Source: Mycolicibacter acidiphilus (GTDB lineage Bacteria > Actinomycetota > Actinomycetes > Mycobacteriales > Mycobacteriaceae). Taken from it: DNA of 64,000 nucleotides. Location: NCBI RefSeq assembly GCF_018455725.1, contig NZ_JAHCLR010000022.1, positions 26,774 through 90,773 of the forward strand, read 5' to 3'. Shown piece by piece: positions 43,036-51,954 of this stretch; position 1 is the first letter of the stretch, and the number at the start of each line of letters is the position of its first letter. Both the position numbers and the translations under genes were made by a program. The notes under the pieces are model-generated. The model saw only the letters and a list, made by a program, of their open reading frames with translations, did no database searches and had not been told where the DNA came from.

Positions 43036-43325
43036 GCCACTGGTTCAACTACGTCGCCACCCTCAAGATCCTGGTCTACGGATTACTGGTGGGGGCCGCC
43101 CTGCCGGCCCTGTTCGCGGTGGCGATGCGGGTGCACGCGGTCGGCAACGGCCTTACCGCGAATGCTGACGGCACCGCCGCCCCCCGCCGGCCGCTGCTGA
43201 TCGCGTTGAGCTGGGCGATCTTCGCGTTCGTGCTGATCGTGGTCATCGTCGGGGTGCTGTTCATCGCCCGCGACTTCATCGCCCACCACGTCGGCTGGTA
43301 CATCCTGGGCGCCAAACCCAAGTAG
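43032..43325 (+). CDS. Two-helix membrane protein paired with pitA copy 1
   Basis: 97 aa. MSHWFNYVATLKILVYGLLVGAALPALFAV gives one helix and a second is SWAIFAFVLIVVIVGVLFI, ending ARDFIAHHVGWYILGAKPK. ATG 43032 overlaps the pitA TGA, so expression is coupled. It resembles the protein at 44551-44856 in both sequence and position (shared YVATxKIL, GVLFIARDFI, GW), and Rv0544c in M. tuberculosis. It may be a stabilising or regulatory subunit of the transporter (inference). Confidence 0.88.
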   Translation: MSHWFNYVATLKILVYGLLVGAALPALFAVAMRVHAVGNGLTANADGTAAPRRPLLIALSWAIFAFVLIVVIVGVLFIARDFIAHHVGWYILGAKPK

Positions 43326-43384
43326 CGCCGGTTTCGACCCGGCCGGTTCGACAAATCCCCCACCCGGCTGCCAAAATCCGCACG

Positions 43385-44554
43385 GTGACCGTGGAGCTCC
43401 TGCTGCTGATCATCGTCGTCGTCACGGCACTGGCCTTCGACTTCACCAACGGCTTCCACGACACCGGTAACGCGATCGCCACCGCCATCGCCAGCGGTGC
43501 GCTGAAACCGAAAACCGCGGTGGCCCTCTGTGCCTCGCTGAACCTCGTCGGCGCGTTCCTGTCCACTCAGGTGGCCGCCACCATCGCCAAGGACCTGGTG
43601 GTCACCCACCTGGTGACGCTGGAGGTGATGTTCGGCGGCCTGGTCGGCGGCATCGTCTGGAACCTGCTGACCTGGCTGTTCGGGATCCCGTCCAGTTCGT
43701 CGCACGCCCTGATCGGCGGCGTCGTCGGCGCGATGATCGCCGCGGTCGGCACCCACGGTGTGCGCTGGGGCGGGGTGGTGTCGAAGGTGCTGGTGCCGTC
43801 GGTGGTGGCGGTGCTGGCGGCGACGCTGGTCGCCACGGTCGGCACGGCACTGGTGTACCGCCTCACCCGCCGGGTCGACGAGAAGCGCGCCCGCCGCGAG
43901 TTCCGGCGCGGCCAGATCGGCACCACCGCCCTGATCGCGCTGGCGCACGGCACCAACGACGCCCAGAAGACGATGGGCGTGATCTTCCTCGCACTGATCT
44001 CCTACGGGGCGGCCAAGACCACCGACGTGCTGCCGCCATTGTGGGTGATCGTCTGCTGCGCGCTGGCGATGGCGGCGGGCACCTACTCCGGTGGCTGGCG
44101 GGTGATCCGCACCCTCGGCAAGGGTCTGGTCGACATCGAATCCCGGCAGGGCATGGCCGCGGAGTCGTCGTCGGCGGCGATCATCCTGATGTCCAGCCAT
44201 TTCGGCTACACGCTGTCCACCACCCAGGTCGTCACCGGCTCGGTGCTCGGCGCCGGCCTGGGCCGGCCCGGCGCCGAGGTGCGCTGGGGGGTGGCCCGCC
44301 GGATGGCGATGGCCTGGTTGATCACGCTGCCGCTGGCCGGTGCGATCGGCGCGCTGAGCTACACGCTGGTGCACCGGCTCGGCGGATACGCCGGGGTGCT
44401 GGGCGGTTTCGCGCTGCTGGCGGCGGCGGCCGGGCTGATCTGGCGCGAGTCGCGCAAGGTGCCGGTCGACCACAACAACGTCACCGCCGACTGGGGCGAG
44501 CACATGACCGACGGGCTCGAACCCGTCGGCGCCGCGGAGGCGTCGGGCGCATGA
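43385..44554 (+). CDS. PiT-family inorganic phosphate transporter, copy 2
   Basis: 389 aa. Closely similar to copy 1 across the whole membrane region (DFTNGFHDTGNAIATAIA; LIALAHGTNDAQKTMGVIF; SSHFGYTLSTTQVVTGSVL) but with a shorter C-terminal tail. GTG 43385 start. Its stop overlaps the start of a second small membrane protein. The tandem duplication of the pitA unit, including the partner gene, may allow different affinities or regulation. No Pho-box-like control sequence was recognised between the two units. Confidence 0.93.
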   Translation: MTVELLLLIIVVVTALAFDFTNGFHDTGNAIATAIASGALKPKTAVALCASLNLVGAFLSTQVAATIAKDLVVTHLVTLEVMFGGLVGGIVWNLLTWLFGIPSSSSHALIGGVVGAMIAAVGTHGVRWGGVVSKVLVPSVVAVLAATLVATVGTALVYRLTRRVDEKRARREFRRGQIGTTALIALAHGTNDAQKTMGVIFLALISYGAAKTTDVLPPLWVIVCCALAMAAGTYSGGWRVIRTLGKGLVDIESRQGMAAESSSAAIILMSSHFGYTLSTTQVVTGSVLGAGLGRPGAEVRWGVARRMAMAWLITLPLAGAIGALSYTLVHRLGGYAGVLGGFALLAAAAGLIWRESRKVPVDHNNVTADWGEHMTDGLEPVGAAEASGA

Positions 44555-44856
44555 GCACCCTCAAATACTGGTTCGACTACGTCGCCACGGCGAAGATCCT
44601 GATCTTCGGGTTGCTGATCGGCGCGGCCATCCCGTCGCTGTTCGCGGTGGGGGTGCGACTCGGCGCCGCGGCCGACGGCGGCCCGGCAGAGCGCAGGCGC
44701 GGCAATCTGGTCACGTTGCGCTGGCTGATCTTTCTGCTGCTGCTGGTGCTGGTGGCCGTCGGTGTCCTGTTCATCGCCCGCGACTTCATCGAGCACCGCA
44801 TCGGCTGGCAGTGGGACGACTGGGGTGGCTGGGACGACGTCTTCGGACTCGCCTAG
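44551..44856 (+). CDS. Two-helix membrane protein paired with pitA copy 2
   Basis: 101 aa. MSTLKYWFDYVATAKILIFGLLIGAAIPSLFAV and LRWLIFLLLLVLVAVGVLFI are the two helices; the tail is Trp/Asp-rich (GWQWDDWGGWDDVFGLA), unlike the basic tail of its paralogue at 43032. ATGA overlap with the upstream transporter gene indicates coupled translation. Charge reversal of the tails between the two paralogues could confer partner specificity, which is inference. Confidence 0.87.
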   Translation: MSTLKYWFDYVATAKILIFGLLIGAAIPSLFAVGVRLGAAADGGPAERRRGNLVTLRWLIFLLLLVLVAVGVLFIARDFIEHRIGWQWDDWGGWDDVFGLA

Positions 44857-44920
44857 TCGTGCGGTGCACGTAGTATCAAGCGGTACAGACGCCGGTGTCG
44901 GCACGGGAAGTTGACGCAGA

Positions 44921-45217
44921 GTGAACCGATTCCTCAGCTCGATCGTCGCGTGGTTGCGCGCCGGATACCCCGATGGCGTCCCGCAGACCGACTACGTGCC
45001 ACTGCTGGCGCTGCTGTCGCGGCGGCTCACCCACGACGAGGTCAAAGAGGTGGCCCGGGAACTGATGGGCCGCGGCGAGTTCGACCACATCGACATCGGG
45101 GTGCTGATCGCCCGGTTCACCAACGAGTTGCCCGCGCAGGAGGACGTCGAGCGGGTGTGGGAGCGGTTGGCCGCCAAGGGCTGGCCGCTGGACATCCCCG
45201 CCGGGGAGTCGTCATAG
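44921..45217 (+). CDS. DUF3349 protein
   Basis: 98 aa from GTG 44921. A small helical protein, MNRFLSSIVAWLRAGYPDGVPQTDYVPLLALLSRRLTHDEV, then VARELMGRGEFDHIDIGVLIARFTNELP. This is the DUF3349 family, a winged-helix-like or four-helix fold restricted mainly to actinobacteria. Function unknown. It corresponds to Rv0543c and overlaps the most likely menE start, so it may be translationally coupled to menE. Confidence 0.9.
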   Translation: MNRFLSSIVAWLRAGYPDGVPQTDYVPLLALLSRRLTHDEVKEVARELMGRGEFDHIDIGVLIARFTNELPAQEDVERVWERLAAKGWPLDIPAGESS

Positions 45218-46350
45218 CCGTTCTGCGCGCACTGCCCGTCCCGGCGGGCGGCGCGGTCAGCGCGCTGCTGCCGGCCCTGACCGAGGCGCTCAGCGGGCAC
45301 GGCCCAGCACTGCTGCCGATCCCGGAGCACTCCGCTCCCCCACCCGAACTGCGGGCCGGGGAACCGATCGACGACGACGTCGCGCTGGTGGCGACGACGT
45401 CGGGCACCACCGGGGCGCCCAAGGGCGCGCTGCTGACCGCTACCGCGCTGCGGGCCAGTGCGGCCGCGACCGCCGAGCGGCTCGGCGGTCCGGGACGCTG
45501 GCTGCTGGCGCTGCCGGCGCACCACATCGCCGGGGTCCAGGTACTGGTGCGCAGCGTGCTGGCCGGGACGACCCCCGTCGAAATGGACGTCTCGGCGGGC
45601 TTCGACGTCGACGAATTGCCTTCCGCGGTCGCCGAACTCGGGTCCGGTCGGCGCTACACCTCGCTGGTGGCCACCCAACTCGGCAAGGCACTGGGGTCGC
45701 CGGCGGCGACCGCGGCGCTGGCCGGGTTCGACGCGGTGCTGCTCGGTGGCGGCCCGGCACCGCAGCCGGTGCTGGCGGCGGCCGCCGACGCCGGCATCCG
45801 GGTGGTGCGCACCTACGGGATGAGTGAGACCACAGGCGGCTGCGTCTACGACGGGGTGCCGCTGACCGGGGTCGGGGTGCGGATCGGTGCTGACGACCGG
45901 GTGGCGCTCGGCGGGCCGACGCTGGCGTCCGGGTACCGCAACCCGGTCGACCCGGACCCGTTCGCCGAGCCGGGCTGGTTCCACACCAGCGACATCGGCA
46001 GGGTGGACGACGCGGGAGTGCTGACGATCCTGGGCCGCGCCGACGACGCGATCAGCACCGGCGGTCTGACCGTGCTGCCGGGGCCGGTGGAGGCGGCGCT
46101 GGTGACGCATCCCGCGGTGGCCGACTGTGCGGTGTTCGGGGTCGCCGACGACCGGCTGGGGCAGCGGGTGGCCGTCGCCGTGGTGGTGGCCGGCGCGACG
46201 CCGCCGACGCTGGAGGCGTTGCGGGCGCACGTCGGGGCCGTCCTGGAGGTGACGGCCGCGCCGCGCGAGTTGCATCTGGTCGACGCCCTGCCGCGGCGCG
46301 GGATCGGCAAGTTGGACCGAAAGGCGTTGGCGCAGCGGTTCGCCGGCTAG
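45157..46350 (+). CDS. menE: o-Succinylbenzoate-CoA ligase
   Basis: 397 aa if started at GTG 45157. It adenylates o-succinylbenzoate and forms its CoA thioester for MenB. The ATP/AMP motif is VATTSGTTGAPKGALLT; RTYGMSETTGGCVYDG, GWFHTSDIG and RRGIGKLDRKAL cover motifs through the catalytic Lys. The protein is short for an acyl-CoA ligase, as mycobacterial MenE usually is. Start problem: between 45160 and the conserved core there is no in-frame ATG, GTG or TTG, so either GTG 45157 (overlapping DUF3349 by 61 bases, with AGGAGG upstream) or a rare start is used. Confidence 0.9.
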   Translation: MGAVGRQGLAAGHPRRGVVIAVLRALPVPAGGAVSALLPALTEALSGHGPALLPIPEHSAPPPELRAGEPIDDDVALVATTSGTTGAPKGALLTATALRASAAATAERLGGPGRWLLALPAHHIAGVQVLVRSVLAGTTPVEMDVSAGFDVDELPSAVAELGSGRRYTSLVATQLGKALGSPAATAALAGFDAVLLGGGPAPQPVLAAAADAGIRVVRTYGMSETTGGCVYDGVPLTGVGVRIGADDRVALGGPTLASGYRNPVDPDPFAEPGWFHTSDIGRVDDAGVLTILGRADDAISTGGLTVLPGPVEAALVTHPAVADCAVFGVADDRLGQRVAVAVVVAGATPPTLEALRAHVGAVLEVTAAPRELHLVDALPRRGIGKLDRKALAQRFAG

Positions 46351-46365
46351 CCGGGTCGGCGCGGC

Positions 46366-48678
46366 TCAGTGGCCGCCGAAGAAACCGCCGAAGCCGCCGA
46401 GCCCACCTCCGCTTGAGCTACCACCGCTTGAGCCGCCACTGCTGGAGCCGCCACCGAAGCCACCGAAGCCACCACCCGAGCCGCCGCCGAAGCCGCCGCC
46501 CGAACCGCTGCCGCCGTCGGAGTGACCACCCCCGCCGAAACCGCCGAAACCGCCGAGGCCACCACCGGAACCCGAATCAGAGCCACCACCGGAATGACCA
46601 CCGCCACCGAAGCCACCGAGGCCACCACCCGATCCACCACTCGAGCCGGAATCGGACCCACCACCGGAGTGGCCACCGCCGCCGAAGCCACCGAAACCGC
46701 CGAGGCCACCACCGGAACCCGAATCAGAGCCACCACCGGAATGACCACCGCCACCGAAGCCGCCGAGGCCACCGCCCGATCCACCGCTCGAACCGGAATC
46801 GGACCCACCACTGGAACCGGAACTGGAGCCTCCGCCGAAGCCGGAATGTCCACCGCCACCGAGGCCTCCATCGGAGGATCCGCCACTCGACCCGCCGGAG
46901 GATCCGCCGCTCGACCCGCCGGAGGACCCGCCACTCGGCCCGCCACCCGAGTGACCACCGCTCGACCCGCTGGACGAGCCGCCACCTGAGCCACTGCTGC
47001 CGCTCGACCCCGAACCGCCGGGGGTACTCCCCGAACCGCCGGAGTCGCTGGAGTTGCCGCCGGAGCCACTGCTACCCGACCCGGTGCCGCTACCCGACCC
47101 GCTGCCGCTAGTGCCGCCCGACCCGGTGCTGCCGCTATCGCTTGAACCCGAACCGCCGGCGCCACTGCCGCTCGACCCGCCGGCGCCGGTGGCGGGCCCG
47201 GATCCACCAGGAGTGCTGCCCGAGCCTCCCGAATCGCCGGTCCCGCCGCTCGACCCGGCGCCGCCGCCGGACCCGGAACCGCCGGAGGTGCCACCCGATC
47301 CCGACCCGGTGCCGCTACCCGATCCCGAGCCTCCGGTGCTGTTGTCTGACCCACCCGAGCCACCCGTACCGCTCGATTCACCGCCCGAACCGGCGCTGCT
47401 GTCCGACCCACCGGTGCTGTTGCCGGAACCGCCGGCGCTGCCACCCGTCGTCCCGCCGGAACCGCCGGTGCCGCCATGGGATCCGCCGCCGCCATCGGTC
47501 CCGCCCACACCCGAACCGGAACCGCCGACACCACCGCCGCTGCCGCCGAGTTGCCCACCGCCGGAGCCGATCTCGCCGTTACTGCCCGCGATACCATCGG
47601 GGTTGAGCCCGCCGAGTCCGCCCAACCCACCGAGACCACCGAGACCGCCCGCACCGCCGATCGGCCCGGGAATGATCGGGATCGGGATGGGCACCGGGAT
47701 GACCGGCGGCGCCGGCGCCGGGGCGGGCACCGCACTCGGAATCGGGATCGTCGGCGCCGGAACGGCTGCGGGTGCCTGCGGCACCGGAACCGACTCGCCC
47801 CCAACGGGATTCTCCACCGGCGGCCGCACCGGGACCGGTTTCGGCGCCGGCAGCGGGGGCACGAAGTTGCCCGGGACGGGCTGCGGCGCCACCTGCGGCT
47901 GCGCCTGAACCGGTTGCTGCACAACGGCGGCGGCGGTCGGCCGGATGCCGATCGTGACCGCGACCGCCAGCGCCGCGCAGCCGGCGACGAGGATGCCGCC
48001 GACCGAACTGCCCACCAGCAGCGCCCGGCCGACCGGCGGTGCCAGACTCGCTACGTCGATACCGGCGCCGTCGTCAAACATCTCGTCGTAGGTGCCGCCG
48101 TCGTAGTCACTCTCGTAGTCGTCGCCGTCGTACTCCAGTGGCAGCAACTCGGAGTCGTCGTCGGTCATCGAGTAGGCCAGCTGATGCTCGGCGTCCGCGT
48201 CGGGCACCGCCGGTGTCACCTCGGTCGGCGGGGCGGTCGACTCGTCCGGGGCGAGCGCCGGTGCCAGCGCGGTCGCTTCGGCGGCGGTCACCGCCGGCGC
48301 CGCGGTGGTCGCGTCACCGGCGCCCGTCGGCAGCAGTGCCGTCTCCCCGGCGTCGGCGGCCAGGTTGCGCGCCAGCGCCACCGCCGAGCGCGCACCGGGT
48401 AGCACGGTGACGTCACGCACGCCGGCGTCGTCCAGCGCCTGACGCAGTCGCGTCACCGCGTCCGCGTCGGTCCAGGACAGCCGGGTGGCGACGAGCCGGT
48501 GCCCCTCGTCGGCCAGCATTCGGTGCGTTCCGATCACGGTCTCGGTGAGCGTCTCAACCGGCTCCTGCGCCAGGTCGAGCAGCGACTCATCGAGTACCGC
48601 ATCACCGCCGCCGGCGGATTCGACGAGCGCCAGGCGGGCGATCGCGTCGGAAACCGACACGCCCAACGCGACGTCCAT
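46366..48678 (-). CDS. Gly/Ser-rich repeat membrane protein (Rv0538-like)
   Basis: 770 aa from ATG 48678, with GGGAGA about 8 bases upstream. The N-terminal domain (MDVALGVSVSDAIARLALVE, RLSWTDADAVTRLRQALDDA) is shared with the 385-aa protein at 37973. A membrane helix (LLVGSSVGGILVAGCAALAVAVTIG) lies near residues 230-255, then a Pro-rich spacer. The last 380 residues are almost only Gly and Ser, with Phe, Leu, His and Asp in the final 49-residue repeats. The Ser/Gly tail is probably outside the membrane. It looks PGRS-like in composition but has no PE domain. Confidence 0.85.
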   Translation of the reverse strand: MDVALGVSVSDAIARLALVESAGGGDAVLDESLLDLAQEPVETLTETVIGTHRMLADEGHRLVATRLSWTDADAVTRLRQALDDAGVRDVTVLPGARSAVALARNLAADAGETALLPTGAGDATTAAPAVTAAEATALAPALAPDESTAPPTEVTPAVPDADAEHQLAYSMTDDDSELLPLEYDGDDYESDYDGGTYDEMFDDGAGIDVASLAPPVGRALLVGSSVGGILVAGCAALAVAVTIGIRPTAAAVVQQPVQAQPQVAPQPVPGNFVPPLPAPKPVPVRPPVENPVGGESVPVPQAPAAVPAPTIPIPSAVPAPAPAPPVIPVPIPIPIIPGPIGGAGGLGGLGGLGGLGGLNPDGIAGSNGEIGSGGGQLGGSGGGVGGSGSGVGGTDGGGGSHGGTGGSGGTTGGSAGGSGNSTGGSDSSAGSGGESSGTGGSGGSDNSTGGSGSGSGTGSGSGGTSGGSGSGGGAGSSGGTGDSGGSGSTPGGSGPATGAGGSSGSGAGGSGSSDSGSTGSGGTSGSGSGSGTGSGSSGSGGNSSDSGGSGSTPGGSGSSGSSGSGGGSSSGSSGGHSGGGPSGGSSGGSSGGSSGGSSGGSSDGGLGGGGHSGFGGGSSSGSSGGSDSGSSGGSGGGLGGFGGGGHSGGGSDSGSGGGLGGFGGFGGGGHSGGGSDSGSSGGSGGGLGGFGGGGHSGGGSDSGSGGGLGGFGGFGGGGHSDGGSGSGGGFGGGSGGGFGGFGGGSSSGGSSGGSSSGGGLGGFGGFFGGH
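46534..46812. repeat. 147-bp tandem repeat (two copies) in the Gly/Ser-rich gene
   Basis: The segment starting at 46561 recurs at 46708, a period of 147 bp or 49 codons. It encodes GGGLGGFGG, GGHSGGGSDS and SGSSGG modules. The near identity suggests recent duplication, and copy number may vary between strains. Confidence 0.8.
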
Positions 48679-48799
48679 CGCGTGTCTCCCTTCCGCCGTC
48701 GAATCGCTTCGCCAGTCTAGTCGCGCCGGGCGACACCGCGACCCGAGCGAACCGTCGCTGCACACCGATACCCGCAGGCAGCACGGTTATGGTGGGCAG

Positions 48800-50185
48800 A
48801 TGACGCGTGAGTCGACCCGACGGTCCTTCGGCCGGGATGCCGTCGCCGGGTTGCTGCTGTGCGGTGCGCTGGTGCTGCCGTGGAATCTCTACCTCGGCCT
48901 CGGCATCCCCGGCAGCGACCGACGACTGTTCGCGGTGCTGGCGGCTGCGACGGTGCTGTCGCTGGCGTCGATCGGAATCCGGCGGCTGCGGGTCACGCTC
49001 AACACCCCGTACCTGCTGCTGGTCTGTGCCGCAGTGGTTTTCGACGTGGTGCAGACGGTCCGGTACGGCGGGACCGATCACCCGCCGGGTGGGGTGGGGC
49101 CGGGCGCCTTTCTGGGCGTCGCCGGAGCACTGCTGGCCGCGCGCATCGAAAGCCGGCCGCGAACAGTGCGATTCCTCGGTTTCGCCGCGATGATCGGCGC
49201 CGGGGCGAGCGCGCTGTTCAACCTCTACTGGCGGGTGCGCTACGCCCTGCCCGACCCGCATTCCGGCGACGGGTTCGGCCGGCAGCACGTGGCGATCATC
49301 GCGACCGCAGTGGTGTACGCGGCCGTCGCCTGGGTGACCGTGTACGCCGGAGCGCGCTGGATTGTGCACGCCGACAGTCGGTCTCGGATCGCCACCGTGG
49401 TGCTGGGCGTCTCGACACTGGGCGCCGGTGTGCTGGTGTGGCTGCTGCCGGCCGGCCGGATCATCGACGGGTTCCACGGGATCGCGCAGAACACCTCCAC
49501 CGCGGGTGTCGGTTTCGAGGGATACCTGGCGTGGGCGGCAGCGGCGGCTATCTTCCTGGTTCCGGTGCTGCGTGGTTCACCGGCCCCCGCCTGGCTCGAC
49601 GCGACCGGAAACACCCTGCTGCTCATCGTCGTCTGGTGTGTGGGTTCGGCCCTGATGCGGATCACCGACCTGGTGGTCGCGGTGACGTTGCACCTGCCGT
49701 ACTCGCCGTACGACAGTGCGACGATGGCCGCGTTCGACCTGGTGGCCGCGGTCATCGCGATCTGGCTGCGGATCAACCTGAGCAACCGGTCGCTGCCGGC
49801 GGCCGCGATCTGGTCGGTGAGCGCGGTGCTGCTCGGGTTCACCATCGCCCGGATCATGGTCGGCGTCGGATTGGCTCCGCGCCTTGCCGATCCGCAGCGC
49901 TCGGCCGCGCTGACGCATCCGGTGTACGGCAACGGTCTCGCCCAGCAGATCACCAGCACGTTCGACGTGGTGCTGTGCGGGTTGGCGCTGTACGGGCTGG
50001 CTGTCGCGATCGTTGTCGGCCGACTCCCGCGTCGTCGGAGGGCTCGACCCAAACCCGGTGCCGCGGGGTCGCCACGGATCTTCCGGTCCGCGGACACCAC
50101 CGTCCGGATCCCGGTCGGCGGACCGAGAATCTATCGCGGCGAAGTCGATTCAGCCGGCGACGAAGCCGACCCTGCCCCGGAGTAG
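48800..50185 (+). CDS. Multi-pass integral membrane protein, unknown (Rv0537c-like)
   Basis: 461 aa. About eleven hydrophobic segments are spread over residues 15-420, for example AVAGLLLCGALVLPWNLYLGL, LFAVLAAATVLSLASIGI and VVLCGLALYGLAVAIVVG, followed by a basic then acidic cytoplasmic tail of about 50 residues. A conserved-looking NLYW and GFHGIAQNTS occur in loops. There is no transporter signature. ATG 48800 was chosen for GGTGGG upstream. It is divergent from the Gly/Ser-rich gene, the same neighbour relation as Rv0537c-Rv0538 as I recall. Confidence 0.82.
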   Translation: MTRESTRRSFGRDAVAGLLLCGALVLPWNLYLGLGIPGSDRRLFAVLAAATVLSLASIGIRRLRVTLNTPYLLLVCAAVVFDVVQTVRYGGTDHPPGGVGPGAFLGVAGALLAARIESRPRTVRFLGFAAMIGAGASALFNLYWRVRYALPDPHSGDGFGRQHVAIIATAVVYAAVAWVTVYAGARWIVHADSRSRIATVVLGVSTLGAGVLVWLLPAGRIIDGFHGIAQNTSTAGVGFEGYLAWAAAAAIFLVPVLRGSPAPAWLDATGNTLLLIVVWCVGSALMRITDLVVAVTLHLPYSPYDSATMAAFDLVAAVIAIWLRINLSNRSLPAAAIWSVSAVLLGFTIARIMVGVGLAPRLADPQRSAALTHPVYGNGLAQQITSTFDVVLCGLALYGLAVAIVVGRLPRRRRARPKPGAAGSPRIFRSADTTVRIPVGGPRIYRGEVDSAGDEADPAPE

Positions 50186-50186
50186 C

Positions 50187-50963
50187 TCAGGGCAGTTCGA
50201 ACGGCAGCTGCACGCCCTGATGCGGCAGGCAGTGCGTGCAGGTGCGCTCGGCGTCGACCTGCTCGATCGCCCGGTGCACCAGCTTCTTGAACGGTTCGAT
50301 GTTCTTGGCGAATTCGGCCATCACGTCGGTGATCCGCACGCCGTCGCCGACGTCCACACCGGCGTCCACGTCGGTCACCAAAGCGATTGCCGCGTAACAC
50401 ATCTCCAACTCCCGGGCTAGCACCGCCTCCGGGTAGCCGGTCATGTTGACCAGGCTGAACCCGGCGCGGGCGTACCACTGGCTCTCCGCCCGGGTGGAGA
50501 ACCGGGGCCCGTGGATCACCACCATGGTGCCGCCGTCGACCACGTCGGCCATCCCGGTGACCACCGACCGCAGCGCCGGGCAGTACGGGTCGGCGAACTC
50601 GACGTGCACCCCGCCCTCGTCGAAGTAGGTGTCGGCCCGCCCGCGGGTGCGGTCCATCAACTGGTCCGGCACCACGATCGCACCGGGCTGCAGGTCGGGC
50701 CGCAGGCTGCCGACCGCGCACGGCGCGAAGATGCGGCGCACCCCCAGCGTGCGCAGCGCCCACATGTTCGCCCGGTAGGGCACGGTGTGCGGCGAGTACT
50801 CGTGCCGTTCACCGTGCCGCGGCAGGAACGCGACGTCGTGGCCGCCGACGGTGCCGACGGTGACCGGTGCACTGGGTGTGCCGTAGGGGGTGTCGAGGTC
50901 GACGCGCTGCGCGTCGTCGCCGAAGAACGAATAGAAGCCGCTACCGCCGATGACCCCGATCAT
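50187..50963 (-). CDS. mtnP: S-methyl-5'-thioadenosine phosphorylase
   Basis: 258 aa from ATG 50963, with GGAG about 10 bases upstream; an ATG three codons earlier (50972) is also possible. It cleaves MTA, the by-product of polyamine synthesis, into adenine and methylthioribose-1-phosphate. [11 protein letters not shown] opens the phosphate loop, [13 protein letters not shown] and the purine-binding [17 protein letters not shown] are intact. The annotation pnp is used for the M. tuberculosis equivalent Rv0535. It is divergent from menA by about 40 bases. Confidence 0.93.
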   Translation of the reverse strand: MIGVIGGSGFYSFFGDDAQRVDLDTPYGTPSAPVTVGTVGGHDVAFLPRHGERHEYSPHTVPYRANMWALRTLGVRRIFAPCAVGSLRPDLQPGAIVVPDQLMDRTRGRADTYFDEGGVHVEFADPYCPALRSVVTGMADVVDGGTMVVIHGPRFSTRAESQWYARAGFSLVNMTGYPEAVLARELEMCYAAIALVTDVDAGVDVGDGVRITDVMAEFAKNIEPFKKLVHRAIEQVDAERTCTHCLPHQGVQLPFELP

Positions 50964-51002
50964 GGCGATCATTCTCCGATACGCCCGTGGCAGGATCGGC
51001 TG

Positions 51003-51872
51003 GTGGCCGACTTTGCACAGTGGATCGAGGGGGCGCGGCCCCGGACGCTGCCGAACGCGGTGGCCCCGGTGATCGCCGGCACCGGCGCGGCGGCCTGGCT
51101 GGGCGGCGCGGTGTGGTGGCGGGCGCTGCTGGCGCTGACCGTCGCGGTGGCGCTGATCATCGGGGTGAACTTCGCCAACGACTACTCCGACGGCATCCGC
51201 GGCACCGACGACGACCGGACCGGGCCGGTGCGCCTGGTCGGCTCGTGGCTGGCCACCCCGCGCGCGGTGCTGGCCGCCGCGGTGACGGCGCTGGCGGTGG
51301 CGGCGGTGGCCGGGCTGGCCCTGGCGCTGGTCAGCGCCCCGTGGCTGCTGGCGGTCGGGGCGGGCTGCATCGCCGGGGCGTGGCTGTACACCGGCGGCTC
51401 CCGGCCGTACGGCTACGCCGGGTTCGGCGAGGTGGCGGTGTTCGTGTTCTTCGGCCTGGTGGCCGTGCTGGGTACCGAGTTCACCCAGGCGCTGCGGGTG
51501 GACTGGGTGGGGTGGACGCTGGCGGTGGCGGTCGGCGCCCTGTCGTCGGCGGTGCTGGTGGCCAACAACCTGCGCGACATTCCCACCGACGCGGTGGCCG
51601 GGAAGACGACGCTGGCGGTGCGGCTCGGCGACGCCCGGACCCGGGTGCTGTTTCAGCTGCTGCTGGCGCTGCCGGGGGTGCTGACGCTGGCGCTGGTTTT
51701 GGCGACGCCGTGGTGTGCGCTGGGGCTGGTCGCGGTGCCGCTGGCGGTGCGGGCGGCCCGGCCGGTGCGGTCCGGTCGGGGCGGTGGTGAGTTGATCCCG
51801 GTGCTGCGTGACACCGGTCTGGCGATGCTGGTGTGGTCGACCGCGGTGGCGGGTGCACTCGCTGTCACATAG
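51003..51872 (+). CDS. menA: 1,4-Dihydroxy-2-naphthoate polyprenyltransferase
   Basis: 289 aa from GTG 51003, eight to nine membrane helices. It attaches the polyprenyl chain to the naphthoate ring. The first Asp-rich motif is [20 protein letters not shown] and the second [22 protein letters not shown], both as expected for MenA. It acts in the plasma membrane downstream of MenB and before MenG. The equivalent is Rv0534c. In M. tuberculosis fabH follows; here the interval instead holds two inverted copies of the 37-bp repeat. Confidence 0.94.
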   Translation: MADFAQWIEGARPRTLPNAVAPVIAGTGAAAWLGGAVWWRALLALTVAVALIIGVNFANDYSDGIRGTDDDRTGPVRLVGSWLATPRAVLAAAVTALAVAAVAGLALALVSAPWLLAVGAGCIAGAWLYTGGSRPYGYAGFGEVAVFVFFGLVAVLGTEFTQALRVDWVGWTLAVAVGALSSAVLVANNLRDIPTDAVAGKTTLAVRLGDARTRVLFQLLLALPGVLTLALVLATPWCALGLVAVPLAVRAARPVRSGRGGGELIPVLRDTGLAMLVWSTAVAGALAVT

Positions 51873-51901
51873 GCCTCAGCAGCCCCCGGTCAGGAGGATG
51901 T

Positions 51902-51938
51902 GGACCTTCTGGATTTCGATACCGCCAGTGCTATCATG
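51902..51938 (-). repeat. Dispersed 37-bp repeat, copy 5
   Basis: Read on the minus strand it shares about 23 of 37 positions with copy 4, including TGATAGC and TCCAGA. It is head-to-head with copy 6, 16 bases apart. Confidence 0.5.
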
Positions 51939-51954
51939 TCGCGATCCACAGGAC

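Noticed and set aside
46366-47650. Repeats in the Gly/Ser-rich gene as a CRISPR array
   Set aside because: Units are codon-length multiples inside one open frame with no unique spacers and no cas genes.
46347-47924. 525-aa leftward frame overlapping the Gly/Ser gene
   Set aside because: It is the same DNA in another frame, giving Val/Ala/Arg noise, and has no start context.
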